A stretch of 55,139 nt of DNA from Entrophospora sp. SA101. Its lineage: Eukaryota > Glomeromycota > Glomeromycetes > Entrophosporales > Entrophosporaceae. The notes under the pieces are model-generated. The model was not told the origin of the DNA and ran no database searches. It saw nothing but the letters and a program-made list of their open reading frames with translations. The stretch covers positions 1 through 55,139 of the forward strand of contig CAUDNR010004066.1 of the NCBI GenBank assembly GCA_958430865.1, in the 5' to 3' direction. Positions 1 through 11,410 of this stretch are shown in pieces. The number at the start of each line of letters is the position of its first letter. The stretch's first letter is position 1. The translations under genes were made by a program, and so were the position numbers.

Positions 1-484
1 TTAAAAAAAAAAAGAGCATGTTATTCTGATGGTAAACTTGTTTCTTCAAAACCTGGTGCTAACCCAGAACCAAAACCATGTGCTGGTAATATAGGGACCC
101 AGATCACGGTATTATATTTCATTGACAATAAAAAGGAAAAGATAGCCTAATAATATATTTCTAAAAGATCTGAATAATTATTTGTATCAAACCTTAGGTA
201 GAGGATCTCTTTTATAATGTACCTATGCGAAAAAAAGCATTGAAAAATTCCAGTGAAGAATATAATAGAATCTTAGATGTGGTTAATCGATACGCTATTC
301 ATAAATCAGGAATTAGTTTTACATGTAGAAAAGTAATTAATAATCATTTTTATATTAATTGCGATTAATTGATCCGTTATATGATTCTAATATCTTTCAT
401 ATAATACAGCAAGGCTCAAATCAGGCTGATTTGAGTACACTTCTTTCATCAACAACTTTAGATAATATACGTCAAATTTATGGT
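1..484 (+). pseudogene. MLH1: MLH1 mismatch-repair gene, 3'-truncated fragment
   Basis: Three exons encode part of the MutL-family N-terminal region of MLH1, the ATPase subunit of MutL-alpha in nuclear mismatch repair. Exon to 108 ends in a stretch containing CYSDGKL and KPCAGNIGTQIT; exon 198-332 begins [17 protein letters not shown] and runs to ISFTCRK; exon 410 to about 484 ends LDNIRQIYG. Introns are GT-AG (109-197 and 333-409) and all three exons read in phase. The order matches the MLH1 region after the GHKL ATP-binding motifs. The 5' part lies off the window. At 485 the reading frame meets a 137-bp inverted-repeat element, and I found no downstream MLH1 exons in the 2.6 kb before the next gene. 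It is therefore a truncated copy, or a gene whose 3' half has moved. Family identity is secure; pseudogene status is inferred from the missing continuation. Confidence 0.85.
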
Positions 485-621
485 GGCCGAAATTGCTGAA
501 ATTAATTGGCATAAACTTGGGAAAAACTAATTTTAATGATAGCTGAAATTGGGTGAAAATTACTTCTGTTATTATAAAAAAATATTGGGTGAAACTATCT
601 TTTTTCAAAATAGTTTCGGCC
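485..621. mobile_element. 137-bp MITE with GGCCGAAA inverted termini
   Basis: The element starts GGCCGAAATTGCTGAAATTA and ends with the inverted TTTCGGCC, inside AT-rich filler. It lies exactly where the MLH1 exon stops. Its reverse strand is open (387-623), which is a by-product of the repeat and not a gene. No clear target-site duplication is visible. It could sit in an MLH1 intron (a GT follows TATG) or have broken the exon. Confidence 0.6.
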
Positions 622-1588
622 ATTATTACTAAATGATATATCCTTTATCAATTTTCCAAATCAAGGTACACTAAATTTAATATATAATATTAAAAAAATT
701 TAGGAATTCAGTTTGAATTGAACTGAATTGAATTGAATTGAATCAAATCACTCATTCTAAAATTTGATTTGATTCAATTGCTTCTATCGTTTTCCTTCTA
801 GGATTTGTTTTCTGTTGGTAAAAATTTTTTATTGTGGAAGCAACGAATAATTTACAAACTTCAATGGCATTTCATTAAATGAAAATTCTGGATTCAATTC
901 AGTCTTTTTGTCAAATAATTGCTTGAAACCCTTCCATAATTTTCTATTTTCTTATGAATATTTTTTATCACCAATAAGTATGTTTGTTTTATTTTTAAAT
1001 TGGCTTTTTCTTGGTTCTATTTTATTGAGTTGATTTTTATAAGTTTTATAATGGAGCAAGGAACCAAGAAAGAGTCCAATCAACAACTTGCAAAAAGTTC
1101 ACTATTGAAAGTAAGAATCTTTTTACCTGAAAAACAAACGAATTGGTGACGTTTTTTATAATGTTCCAATATAAGGCGGGATTATTTACCATGTTTCAAT
1201 GTCAATGAGAGAAAAACAACGATTTATTATAAAACATATTCTTGAATATAAAATTCGTTCAAGCAACAACGTTTTTTTATTGATAAGCAATGCAATATGA
1301 TTATTATTACTCGCATTTGCATAAAGAGTTTTCTTTTAGTAAGGATTTTTGCTTTTTGTTGGGTAGTAGTACATTTTCGTTCTGCTTTCTTAATGTTTAT
1401 GATTTTTCTTTCCTCTTGGTAAATTTCATAGGTGATCCTTTCTTTTCTCAGGTAAGCTTCAAGTGTCATTTATTTTGAAATATAAGGAGCAATTTTCTCA
1501 CCTTGTTCTTTTTTTAAAATACTTCTGATAGTACTATAATTCTTGAGTTCCATAGTAGATGTGATATAAATGAGTTTCATTTTTAGTT
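622..1588. other. Gene-free AT-rich spacer
   Basis: Contains short iterations of GAATT/GAATTGAATT around 702-745 and their inverted form around 760-780. Short open frames on both strands near 1227-1478 overlap each other and show no recognisable domain. Nothing else is supported. Confidence 0.5.
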
Positions 1589-1907
1589 CTATATATCACT
1601 TAACAAATGGGACATTATAAAACTGTTAATTATGATCACATTACAAATGACTAAATTTTGATCCCTGAAATCCTTGGTAATACCAATGTTCACTTTGTCT
1701 GGTTTTGTTACAGCATGCCCCATTTCTAGATTTATATTTGTTGAGTTCAAATTTTGTAATAAATCTTTTGTCATATCCAAGTACATCACATCCATGATTT
1801 TTAATCCCAAGATGACGTCTTGTGTGCGTTAGTAAATCACTACTTTGACAAAATGCTTTTGCACATCCTGGATATTCACATTTGAAATGATCAGTATAAA
1901 TACACAA
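1589..1907 (-). pseudogene. C2H2 zinc-finger gene relic
   Basis: Reading the minus strand from 1907 gives one good C2H2 finger, of the form C-x4-C-x12-H-x3-H (FKCEYPGCAKAF then LLTHTRRH), typical of DNA- or RNA-binding zinc-finger proteins. It is followed by a linker like LGIKNHGC, after which the second finger decays: the expected second Cys/His pairs are missing and the frame shifts (the other frame covers 1589-1810). No start or splice signals could be assigned. It is best read as a decayed fragment of a multi-finger gene next to a MITE. Confidence 0.5.
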
Positions 1908-1950
1908 GTATGATTGGAGGGATTTAATTTTTAAATCTAGACAGTCAAAC

Positions 1951-2180
1951 CCAGCATAGTGGAAATTTGAAATGTCACACTAATTTTTTATATTGTGCAA
2001 CGTAGCTTTATAATACACGGCAAACATTCTGGCAATAAAAAGTAAGTGATAAACTGGATTTGAATTGGATCTGAACTTGATCTCCAATTTAGAGAGGTAA
2101 CAACTATATACTGGTAAAGTTTCAGGAGCAATGAGTTCTGTATGAGATTTCGTGTAACAACAAACTTCCACTATGCTGTC
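1951..2180 (-). mobile_element. MITE of the CCAGCATAGTGGAA family, copy 1
   Basis: Starts CCAGCATAGTGGAAATTTG and ends with the inverse TTCCACTATGCTG. The inside matches, in opposite orientation and almost base for base, the element at 42434-42676. The outermost bases of the inverted repeat differ from the other copy (AAACC versus TGTCA), so this copy is more decayed. It carries no transposase. Confidence 0.8.
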
Positions 2181-3262
2181 AAACCCTCGTTTCAGTGAAA
2201 TTCGCGTTTTTTAAAATCTTGTTACACATCATAAAAATTTGACTAGAATGAAGTTTCCTTACATGTCCAACCACTTCGTTGAACGAGGCTTGACTATATT
2301 GTAAGTTGAACGCAGCAATCAATTGTTTAAAGTACTTGATAATATAAACAAATGACCGTTTATATGTATTATGTGAATTAAAAGGAAATTAACCAAATAC
2401 CTCTAATTTTTAATTGGCCAATTTAAATTTCACACCAAATAACCAATATGAAAATTGGTTACTGTAGTTTTGTTTAGCATTTGTTCATTTCACATAAACA
2501 ATTGAACCGCAAACATAAATGATTACTATTACAAGCATATAATATACCAAATGTGCTTGGAGAGCAAAGACAAAAGATCAATAAAATTATCAATGCAATA
2601 AATTATGAATAATCAAGTAAACTCTTTGACAGTTGAAAATACTTGGAAGATGTCGATGATTTGTGGAAAGGTTTTCAATTTGAATGGTGCTTCAGGGAAG
2701 GTGATGCGTTATTTTCTACAAAAGTGAGTTGTCCCCTCTTGTAGTGGTTTCAATGCCACTTTAGATTTTGAAAAGAATGGCATTCGATATTACCAGAGAT
2801 ATTTAATAAATGTGATCTATACAGCGGTAATAAAGCATATGGTAGTGACACCAGTATTGACTATTCTTTCACAGTGCTAATTTATTGGCGGGGCAGTCGA
2901 TGTAAAGGATCATAATGGGTTAATCTTTGAGAAGAGTAATTGAGAAGCTTATGTATTTTAAATTTTTTCATTATAAAAGGTTTTGATTTTTATGTATTTT
3001 TCATTCTAATATTGCTTTATGTCCAAATTTAATTAATTTTCGAATTCATTACTTTCACTTTTTATATAAATTAATTGTTGCATGTTTGTTTCAAGTTTCA
3101 ATATTTCAAACTTAAAATTACATCATTAATTACACAAATTAGTTATCTATCACTCACTATCCCTAAAGATAAAGGTCGTCTGATCAAAATGTATTTTTGT
3201 GTGCGCATTTGGAATTTCCTTTTTTATTCAATAATCGTAACATCAAAATCTTTCAAGAAAAT
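2181..3262. other. Spacer upstream of ATG6
   Basis: AT-rich. Around 2640-2950 there are short open stretches on the plus strand (for example FNATLDFEKNGIRYYQRYL) interrupted by stops. These may be a decayed gene that I cannot identify. The last few hundred bases are the probable ATG6 promoter region, but no defined element is recognised. Confidence 0.4.
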
Positions 3263-5306
3263 ATGGATTCAACAAGTTACTTTACCTGTCAAAACTGCAA
3301 ACTACCCCTAAAAACTAGCAACTCTCCGCTAGACCTCAACGCATATTCAATAGATATACTGTTATGTATGCATGCTTACAGATTTTTCTCATTACACATT
3401 TTATTTATTATTAAATCAAAAAACTAAATAGCACTTATTAACCAATTTGATTCAGCATCATTACCCGAAGAATCAGTTTCAGCTCTAGAATTTGATCATG
3501 ATAAACCAATTTTCGATTTGAAAAAGAAGAAGAATGAAACCAAAAATAATGGTGGTTACCAACTCGCTAAAAAACGATCTGCCTCTACAGGTAAATCTCG
3601 TGAAATGGCAAGAAATTCAAGTTCGAGTCAGAAAGAATCTTATTTAACACCATCAGAATCTTATGTCATGTTACCACGCTCACATTTACCCGATAAGGAT
3701 ACTAATGATGATAGACAACGAGCTAGCATCAGTTGTCATTTAAAAATTACTAATCGACTTTTTGACCTGATGAATTCAAGATCTGAGCCGTCACATCCAA
3801 TTTGTCAGGAGTGTGTTGACATTTTGTTGGGTAACTTGAATAGACAATTAACTGATGCTTCGAAAGAACGAGATTTTTATAAAAGTTTTCTAGAAAAAGC
3901 GAACAAAAGCATTATTGGTGACGTTGATGCAGAAAAAATCCAAAAAGAAATCCAAAAGGTAAGCTATTGATGGCAATTTACAAATATTACACATATTTTT
4001 CATAATATTCTTCTTCCATATATATATATATATATATTGTTATTAAAGTAATTATTATTTTATGTTGCATAGATTAAAGATAATGAATTGACAGCAATTA
4101 ACACATTAAAAGATATTGAAAAAGAGGGAGAAATATTGAAAAAAGAAATTGGAAAGTTGAAAACTGAAATAAGTAAACTTGATAAACTTGAAGAGAGGTA
4201 TACATACATATATCTATGGATGTTTATTATTTATTATTATATTATCATCATCATCATCATCATCATCATCATTTTAATTATTTTTAATTTTTAATAGTTA
4301 TTGGAATGAATTTAATAATTTTCATATTCAAATTCAAACCTTTCAAAATGAAAGGGATAGTATAAATTTAAAATATGATCATGATACTAAATTATTAGAA
4401 AAATTACATAAAACTAATGTTTATAATGATACCTTTTGTATTGGGCATGATGGAAACTTTGGGACAATAAATGGATTTAGACTTGGTCGTTTACCTAATA
4501 TCACGGTAATTTAATTAATTAATTTTCTTTTTAGAATATTTGGAATTTTGGAATTTTGGAATATTAAGTTTTTCATATTCTATTTATTTAGGTGGAATGG
4601 CATGAAATTAATGCTGCATGGGGTCAAACATTATTATTGTTGGTAACAATTGCTAATAAACTTAACGTTACATTCAAAAAGTATATATTATGCATATTCA
4701 CTTACATATATACCAAATAAATCTTTTGAAAACCAACCTTTTAATTAACAATTTCTTATTTTTTATTTGTTTCAGTTACAGATTAATTCCTTTGGGTTCT
4801 TTTTCGCGAGTTGAAAAAATTGATGGTGATAATATAGTGAGTTATGAATTGTAAGTCAATGTTTAATAGTTATGTTTATTATAAATTTATATATATAATC
4901 ACATTTTTGATTTTGAAATATAGGTATGGCACAGGTGATATAGCAACAGGAAGATTATTTCAAAATCGTCGTTTTGATAGCGCGATGGTAGGATTTTTGA
5001 ATTGTCTACAACAATTAGGTGAATGTGTGGAAAGTAAAGATTCTAAATTGAAGTTACCATATCGGTACTAAATTAATTTATACATGTTGTTTTTTTAATG
5101 AGAGATTGATTAATTTATATTATTTACAAGACTGCTTATATTTATATATAAATATAAATAGAATTAACAAAGATAAGATTAATGATGCTTCTATAAGATT
5201 ACAATTCAATCCAGAGGAATGGACTAGAGCACTCAAGTATACTTTGGCTAATATTAAATGGATTTTAGCGTACGCTTCATCATTAACAAACAACGGATCA
5301 GACTAA
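3263..5306 (+). CDS. ATG6: Beclin-1 / Atg6 (Vps30), PI3-kinase complex subunit
   Basis: Scaffold subunit of the class III phosphatidylinositol 3-kinase (Vps34) complexes that start autophagosome formation and act in endosomal sorting. Exons: 3263-3365, 3432-3958, 4073-4197, 4298-4505, 4592-4680, 4776-4850, 4924-5064, 5162-5306. All phases agree and give 470 residues, near human Beclin-1 (450). The N-terminus has the CxxC pair ([10 protein letters not shown]). The central region has [13 protein letters not shown], followed by a charged coiled coil over exons 2-4 ([18 protein letters not shown]). The C-terminal evolutionarily conserved domain is intact: [45 protein letters not shown], then the final [21 protein letters not shown]. 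The start is the first ATG that puts CxxC at the N-terminus, as in homologues. Introns are 66-114 bp. No close neighbour suggests a functional link. Assignment is firm. Confidence 0.95.
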
Positions 5307-5559
5307 CACTAACACTAATACTAACAATAAATAAATCGTGTTATGAATCAATAATTATATATTGTATATTATTTTGTTCAATTGAAATTTCATTTAAAAT
5401 TAAATGTTTTTTCCACGTAAAAACTATATTATTATGTTAGCTTAGTTTGCATATAAAGCGAAACTTCTAGAAATATTTCAACAAAATTCGGCGAAGTTTA
5501 AAAAATAAATCGAGTTGACCGACCCATTTGCTAGAAATGCATGCCTTGACCTTTCCTTC

Positions 5560-5935
5560 ACAAATTCATTTCTTTGCCATTTTCGTCAACAAAAACGCGA
5601 GAAACATATCTATGACGACGAAATAGCAAACTTCCAACTTGTTGGGATTTTTTGAATACAATGTACGTTTATTTAACCGCCTTTCATCTGGAGATTGTAA
5701 ATGCCAGTTTGGTAGAGTTGTAATATTTTTTTCCTTAATCCAATTTGATAATAGTCCCAATTTCTTTTTGGAAAAACCACGTTTTACTTTATGCGTGGGA
5801 CTATCACTCTAAAAGTTATCTGTAAAGCGAAATTCGTCCTTGAAGACATTTTCTGTCGACTCTGGAGAAAATCTTAAGCTCGTACAAATTTCTGCGAATT
5901 GTACTGGTTGAAAAAACTTCTATACCGTTATCTTC
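5560..5935 (-). pseudogene. Tc1/mariner transposase relic (N-terminal part)
   Basis: On the minus strand near 5925-5830 the frame reads FSTSTIRRNLYELKIFSRVD. This resembles the second helix-turn-helix (STxTxRRRLxExGLxxRVA) of Tc1/mariner transposases, just before the catalytic core. Downstream the frame breaks, and an unrelated-looking open stretch continues to 5566. No catalytic DDE/D residues can be placed. Too decayed to be active. Confidence 0.45.
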
Positions 5936-5950
5936 AGCATATTTTTTTTT

Positions 5951-7001
5951 TTTGGAGCATATTTATTGTTTTCAACTTCAGTTTTGTAACATGAACTGTG
6001 CTTTTTGGGATTTAAGTTGTTTGGAGCATAAAATTTTTGATTTCTAAAATCAAATTATGTAGACTCAAAATTATAAACGTAATCATCATTTTTCCCAACA
6101 ACGATTAATTATACAGCAACTTAATTATAATAATAAATAATAATAATAGTAGTAGTATATAATTTTATTCGAATTATGTTTAAATATTGACTATACTCTA
6201 TTATTAATATGAACAATGAATGAATGTTGAAATTATGATCAAAATTCTAATATGAAAACATTACTACAATCATGAATTTGCGCTTTAATGATTTTTTAAA
6301 AAAAAAAAATATTAAAAAAAAAATCTATTAATCTAATTTCTGATGTAACTTCACGATTATTGTTATTATTACTTTCGTTAACACCAACATCATCTTTTAA
6401 TCTACTAATAGAGTCGTGTCAATTTTTGACAATACTATATATATAATTATGAAAAATAAACATTTAATAAAAATCATCAAATAATTAATCACAGCTACTA
6501 TAACTAAAATTAATATAATTATTACCTTTCTTTCTTGGAGATGAATGAGAGGTTCGTAATTGCGCATCTAAATTACTGGAAGAAGAGTAGTAATTGATGA
6601 TGATCGTCAAATTCTTCTGGCTTTTGAGCAACCACGCATGTAACCAAGTACCTTTTTCACTCTATCTTCCATATTACCATATAAATGATCGCTGGCTTGG
6701 ATAGTGATGCTAGCCGTTTAAAAATCCTTAGCCAGCCAACATCACTAGACTTGGATAATTTGAAGGTTGGTTTACCTTGTCCATTAAATGAACATGCTAA
6801 AAACAACCATTTCTCTGAATTGGTTACAATTCATTATTCAACAAGGTTGATTCGCACTGCACTGCATTCTGAGTGATTCCTTGTAAAAAGTCCATCTTTT
6901 TAACTTCTGTAATGCCGGCCATCCTAGAAGTCTGAAGTAGAACCAGCCAAAAATCGACAGTCCATGTCCATTCAGGCCTGGGATGTTTTTTTCTGGGTGT
7001 A
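5951..7001. other. Gene-free spacer with simple repeats
   Basis: Poly-A/T runs (5940-5955, 6293-6325) and AAT-type microsatellites (6128-6155). The open frames at 6685-6876 (+) and 6838-7071 (-) have no recognisable domain; the latter runs into the MITE at 7010. No gene is supported. Confidence 0.4.
6702..6747. repeat. 46-bp imperfect palindrome, probable transposon-end relic
   Basis: Begins TAGTGATGCTAGCC and ends with the inverse CATCACTA. Its reverse complement aligns with 41966-42007 (shared core GGCTAAGGA, TTTTAAA, GGCT). Two related short copies suggest solo ends or deleted forms of a DNA transposon family. Confidence 0.4.
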
Positions 7002-7138
7002 CTTCAAACCAGGGTTGGCAAATTGATGGTCCATTGGGTCCATTAGTGTAAATATTCAATATTTTATTCATGGCAATGGCCAGTTCAAAATCTATCAGTT
7101 CTCAATGGACCAGTCAATCTGCCAACCCTGCTTCAAAT
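7002..7138. mobile_element. hAT-type MITE with 8-bp target duplication
   Basis: A 121-bp element (7010-7130) with imperfect inverted ends of about 28 bp, beginning CAGGGTTGGCA and ending TGCCAACCCTG. It is flanked by CTTCAAAC (7002-7009) and CTTCAAAT (7131-7138), an 8-bp duplication with one mismatch. The CAGGG terminus and 8-bp duplication are diagnostic of the hAT superfamily. No coding capacity. Confidence 0.85.
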
Positions 7139-7787
7139 TTACCCTCAAAAAGATTGGCAGCAGCCACAAGTTATGCACAACAAATTGGCTTTTTGGTGCT
7201 TCACTTGCATAAAAATTAATTATATATACAATTTTTATGCAACTTTATTTTTTTGTTTAAAAGGTAAACATTAAGAAAATCTTAGTATTACAAAACTAGA
7301 ATAGCTTTAAGCAATCACCCTCTGACAATGCTTACTAAACTGACTTACTTCTTTCCCACCCAGCATTATTTTTTCTCTTTTTGTTTGCTGTTTATGCATC
7401 ATAACTTTTTTAAAAAGAAAGGAAAGAAATTAATTAGTAATAAACTAGAGTGATGACAAGTGGAAATAACCACCACTCTTTTCAATAATAAAACTTACTC
7501 GGTGATTTCATTCAGTTCTTGACCTTTTCTTTTATTTTAAAGAAAATAGACATGTTAAAAATTTTTTTATTGATGTTGTTATTGTTATTGTCACTTGGTA
7601 TTTGTACAAAGATCTTTTATATTTGAATATTTGGTACTACATATCAAATTAGAAATGATCATCATATTTAATAATAATAATTGATTTGATTGGTTACATT
7701 TGTAATATATGAAGATCTATCAATCAATAATATTATAATTAGTAGCATGAATCATCATTTTTGAGGATGATAATAAAGATTAAGATC
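7139..7787. other. Gene-free AT-rich spacer
   Basis: No open frame, RNA gene or clear repeat was recognised. Confidence 0.4.
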
Positions 7788-8047
7788 CAGTTTGTATAGG
7801 AATGATCAAAGTAAGCATTAAGGACAAGATCTATGAACAAAGTATTCTAGCGAATGTTTTATCAATTATTCAATAGTTTGTGTAGAAGTAATCGAAGTAA
7901 GCTTTAAGGACAAGATCTATTAACAAAATATTATAATGAACGTTTTATCAATTATTTAATAGTTTGTGTAGGAGTGATCAAAGTAAGCTTTAAGGACAAG
8001 ATCTATGAACAAAATATTCTAACAAAGGTTTTATCAATTATTCAATA
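7788..8047. repeat. Tandem repeat, three copies of an 86-bp unit
   Basis: The landmark GACAAGATCTAT occurs at 7823, 7909 and 7995, exactly 86 bp apart. Around it, GTTTGT(A/G)TAGGA-GATCAAAGTAAGC and TTTTATCAATTATT(C/T)AATAG recur with a few substitutions between units. Non-coding. Confidence 0.9.
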
Positions 8048-9225
8048 GTTTATATAAACTTCTCTTTTATTTTAACTTATATTTAATAACATCAATATGA
8101 TAAATAAATAATAAAGTCAAAGATAAATTTAATCATTATTGTTGTTGTTTATTGCTCTAATCATTATTTACATATGTATATAGGAATAAATGTAAAAAAA
8201 AATTTTAATATCTATTTATCATATTTACTTTTAAAATAAAAGACTTTATTATAAAAGGCACACCCAAGTAATCAGAAATCTGTAAATATTCATAATGACG
8301 TAATATTTGGACATTTATTTCTACTTATACTTGCAATTGGACGTGTCAAACAAAATTTTACGATTTTGTTCTGTAATAAACATTTCATCGGGTTATAATG
8401 ATCATTCCTAATTCGATATGTAGTACCGAATATTCATTGAATATTCGAATATTGTCGATCACTAGTTAATATTAAAAAGGTAGCCAGTCAATAATTTATT
8501 AGCAAGATTTGTGTAGTGTTTGTATTCATTGGAAATATCCAGATAGGACACCGGGTAATTATAAATGAACTATCTCTTAGTCAATTAGTAAATTACATTA
8601 AATTAAATTTCAAAATTTACCCATTTTGGATCACAGTATATCAGTGATGTGCAATTTAACTGGTTTCAAATCTTTTTTTGAACTGTTAATTGGTTAAATA
8701 ACTAGTGTTCCATGTCGCAATCCAAAAAAGGAAACAAAATGGTCGTAAAGGTGGTTGCAACCAGTGGTTGCAATCATTTTTATATGACGCAAAGGTGGTA
8801 GCAACCATCATCAAAAGTTGCAGCCGGTATCCTTATAAATAACCAATAATTAGTATATAGAATCGTTTCCATTTTTTAATTAATACATTACGGGCCCCTC
8901 CGTAAACAAATGTTATTATTACGGGAAATCTCTCTTTAATTTTTTCCATAACAAAATCGACGTCTGTCAAGTAGTTTACTTGACCATTTCACGATTTCTT
9001 TCTAAAAAATAGTTTAATAAAACAATAAATGAATATTTAACAAAAAGATTTTTGAAATCAGGTTCTCGAAATATACTAACATCATGAATGCCTTTCATGA
9101 TGTTGATTTTATTCCGCCATCCGAATTTGTATAATAATAATATAATTTTCTTATTCTTTCCGTAAATAAATTCCAAGTCATGTACGAAACAACAATTACG
9201 ATCTAAATCAAAATAAAATTTTTTT
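8048..9225. other. Gene-free spacer with transposon-end fragments
   Basis: Contains a hAT-end-like stretch from 8642 (CAGTGATGTGCAATTTAACT) to about 8706, which reappears inverted and diverged near 22936-23005 and in the second duplicate near 36357-36426. A short repeat of GGTGGTTGCAACCA/GGTGGTAGCAACCA lies at 8752-8805. The minus-strand open frame 8976-9260 has no recognisable domain. No gene is supported. Confidence 0.4.
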
Positions 9226-9530
9226 CTTATGAAATGGCAACAATTGAAAAAATTGAACAAGAATTAAATAAAACAAATAATAAATTAGATGGGGGCAGTA
9301 AAGGAGTTGAAGAAGTGGGAGGAAGAGAATGAGAAGAGGTTAAAGGAGTTGAAGAACGATTTGAGGGAGTTGAGAATAAAAATAAGTGAAGAAAAAGGAG
9401 AGGAAGGAAAAAAACTTTGGAGGTGAAGAGTGAAGTTTTAGAAGAGGAGAGAGACTATTTAGAGAAAAAGAAAAAGGAGCTGACAAAAAACAAGATGAAA
9501 TGTGGGGATGAAGCAGTGTAGTGGAATAAG
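9226..9530 (+). pseudogene. Decayed coiled-coil gene fragment
   Basis: Purine-rich plus-strand sequence reads, in shifting frames, as charged heptad-like sequence: IEKIEQELNKTNNKLD, then KRLKELKNDLRELRIKISEE, then LEEERDYLEKKKKELTKNK. Stops and frame changes separate the parts. It looks like a relic of a Lys/Glu-rich coiled-coil protein; the minus-strand open frame over 9340-9606 is its shadow. Function unknown. Confidence 0.35.
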
Positions 9531-9560
9531 GAGTTAATGAAGGGAAAGGTAATAAACAAA

Positions 9561-11159
9561 TTGCATGATAAAAAAAAAAAAACAATTTCCATTCATTCCA
9601 TTTCATTTATTTATTTATCTATTTGTGGGAACATTCACATATTCGACTAGTTTACATCGAGAATTGTTATGCTTTCAGATTCTTACCATAATTTTATTAT
9701 TTGTCCTTGCTTTTCATCTACTATGCAGAGAATGAGAGGATCCATAAAGACAACAATGTTCAACAAAATTATAAAGATAAGTTTTCTTGATGAATTTTTT
9801 TTTCTTTGCAGATTATGTTTTCTCAACAATTTATTCCTAGATATCATAAAGAAAATAAAGTCTTATTCAACTCCACCATATGTTTCAATCATCTACTACG
9901 TCAACAGTTACTACTGTACAAGAAGTTGGAAATAGATTCAAATATGTTGAACGTGAGTAACAGATGAGGTTATAAGGGAATTGGTACAGAATGCATTTGA
10001 AATTTGACATAAATGTGCAAATTCAAAGGATGACTACAAAAAGAGTCGGGCTAGTGGTATGGTATTGGAAAGACAAGATTTTTAAATGAAATTGTGAGGT
10101 GGATGATGCTAACAGTCCACTTAAAAAAATATATCCTAACAATAAAACCAAATGATAAGCAGAAAACTGGTTTAGATGGGTTTAGTTCATTTTATTTCAT
10201 TAACTGGCCTCCTATCCTCTTTTCTTTACTTAAATCCTCCCTTGTGTCTTTATTTAGATTCAGAGAATGTCAGCAAAAATTTTATCAGAGAAACTTAGTA
10301 CTCTACATAGAAGTTAAAGAAAGGTCGAAGGAGAACAATTTTTAAAAGTCTGAAGATTTTAACTTCCACTTGAAAGCCTAATACGAATTCCAAAACTATT
10401 TTAAAACGTATTTAAATTCGAAAACCACAAACCGCGGCGTGTTTGAGCAAATAAATTTATTTCAATGCGAAAACTATGATATCTATTGCAATTCTTACGA
10501 GGAAACCTTTCACTTAGTACGCAAGTCGTGCTCATTTGACTGTTTTTGGGCATTTCAAAAATGAGGTGCAAAGAATGTTGAATTCAAAATAATAATAAAT
10601 TTAAATATTAAGATTTTTATCTATAATCTCTAAAATTTTGATCTGTAATTCGTCAGCCTTTAATATTAAAAAAGCTATTACTATCAGCCAATCCGTATTA
10701 GTATATTATTAATATGACTGAATTTTTTCTCAAAGATTCATTTCAGCACATGATTAACATCAATAATACCAACATTAACGCAAACAATGATAATGGTGCG
10801 GTATAAAATTATTATCATCTAGGTTTGCTTATAGATGAGTGATTATGTAATCTTTTATTCTGATATTATAGATTAAAATAAACCGTTGTTATCGCAAAAA
10901 AAATTTACATGTATATAAAATTTTTGACAGAATATTTGACAATTGTGTAGGTTAAACATACAATGAATGCGTAAAACCGGGCATTTAATTTAGACAATTG
11001 GTTTTTTTTTCCAAAAACAAAATTCAATCATTTTTTATTTCCTCAAAGTTTATTAACATGTAAATTCTTGTAATTCTACCACGTTTAAAAAGAATAAGCA
11101 ATTAAAAATAAACAAACTGTTATAAATTGTTAGGACAAAAAACGAAGAGTTGTCTGAAT
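9561..11159. other. Gene-free spacer
   Basis: Short open frames at 9669-9935 and 10094-10345 (+) are rich in aromatic and aliphatic residues and lack domains, as expected of AT-rich non-coding DNA. No RNA gene or structured repeat was recognised. Confidence 0.35.
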
Positions 11160-11169
11160 TACACGAGCA

Positions 11170-11410
11170 AATATTTTAGGCTTTCTAAATCACCAGATTT
11201 TAATCAATTGAGCATCTTTGAAAGGCGACTGAAAAAAGAATTAGTCATCCTAAAATGCAATGGATTTGGAGTCTAATTTGAAAGAGTAACGGTCGAAAAT
11301 TTATCAAGAAAGATATTTTAATTTAATTGAAAACATACTGAGAAGAATAGAAACATGCGTTTCAAGTAAATGATGGCCTAAAGATATTGAATTGAAATTT
11401 GATCGATTGT
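11170..11410 (+). pseudogene. Tc1/mariner transposase relic (C-terminal part)
   Basis: The plus strand reads SPDFNQLSIFERRLKKEL, corresponding to the SPDLNPIEHLWDELKRRL block that carries the end of the DDE/D core. After a frame change it reads KIYQERYFNLIENILRRIE and then CVSSK-WPK, the usual C-terminal block of Tc1-family enzymes. Stops inside and the missing catalytic region show that it is dead. Confidence 0.7.

Noticed and set aside
387..623. 78-codon minus-strand open frame starting MAETILKKDSF
   Set aside because: It runs through a MITE and antisense to MLH1 exon sequence; not an independent gene.
9340..9606. 88-codon minus-strand open frame rich in Pro, Ser and Phe
   Set aside because: It is the complement of purine-rich, coiled-coil-like plus-strand sequence; shadow frame.
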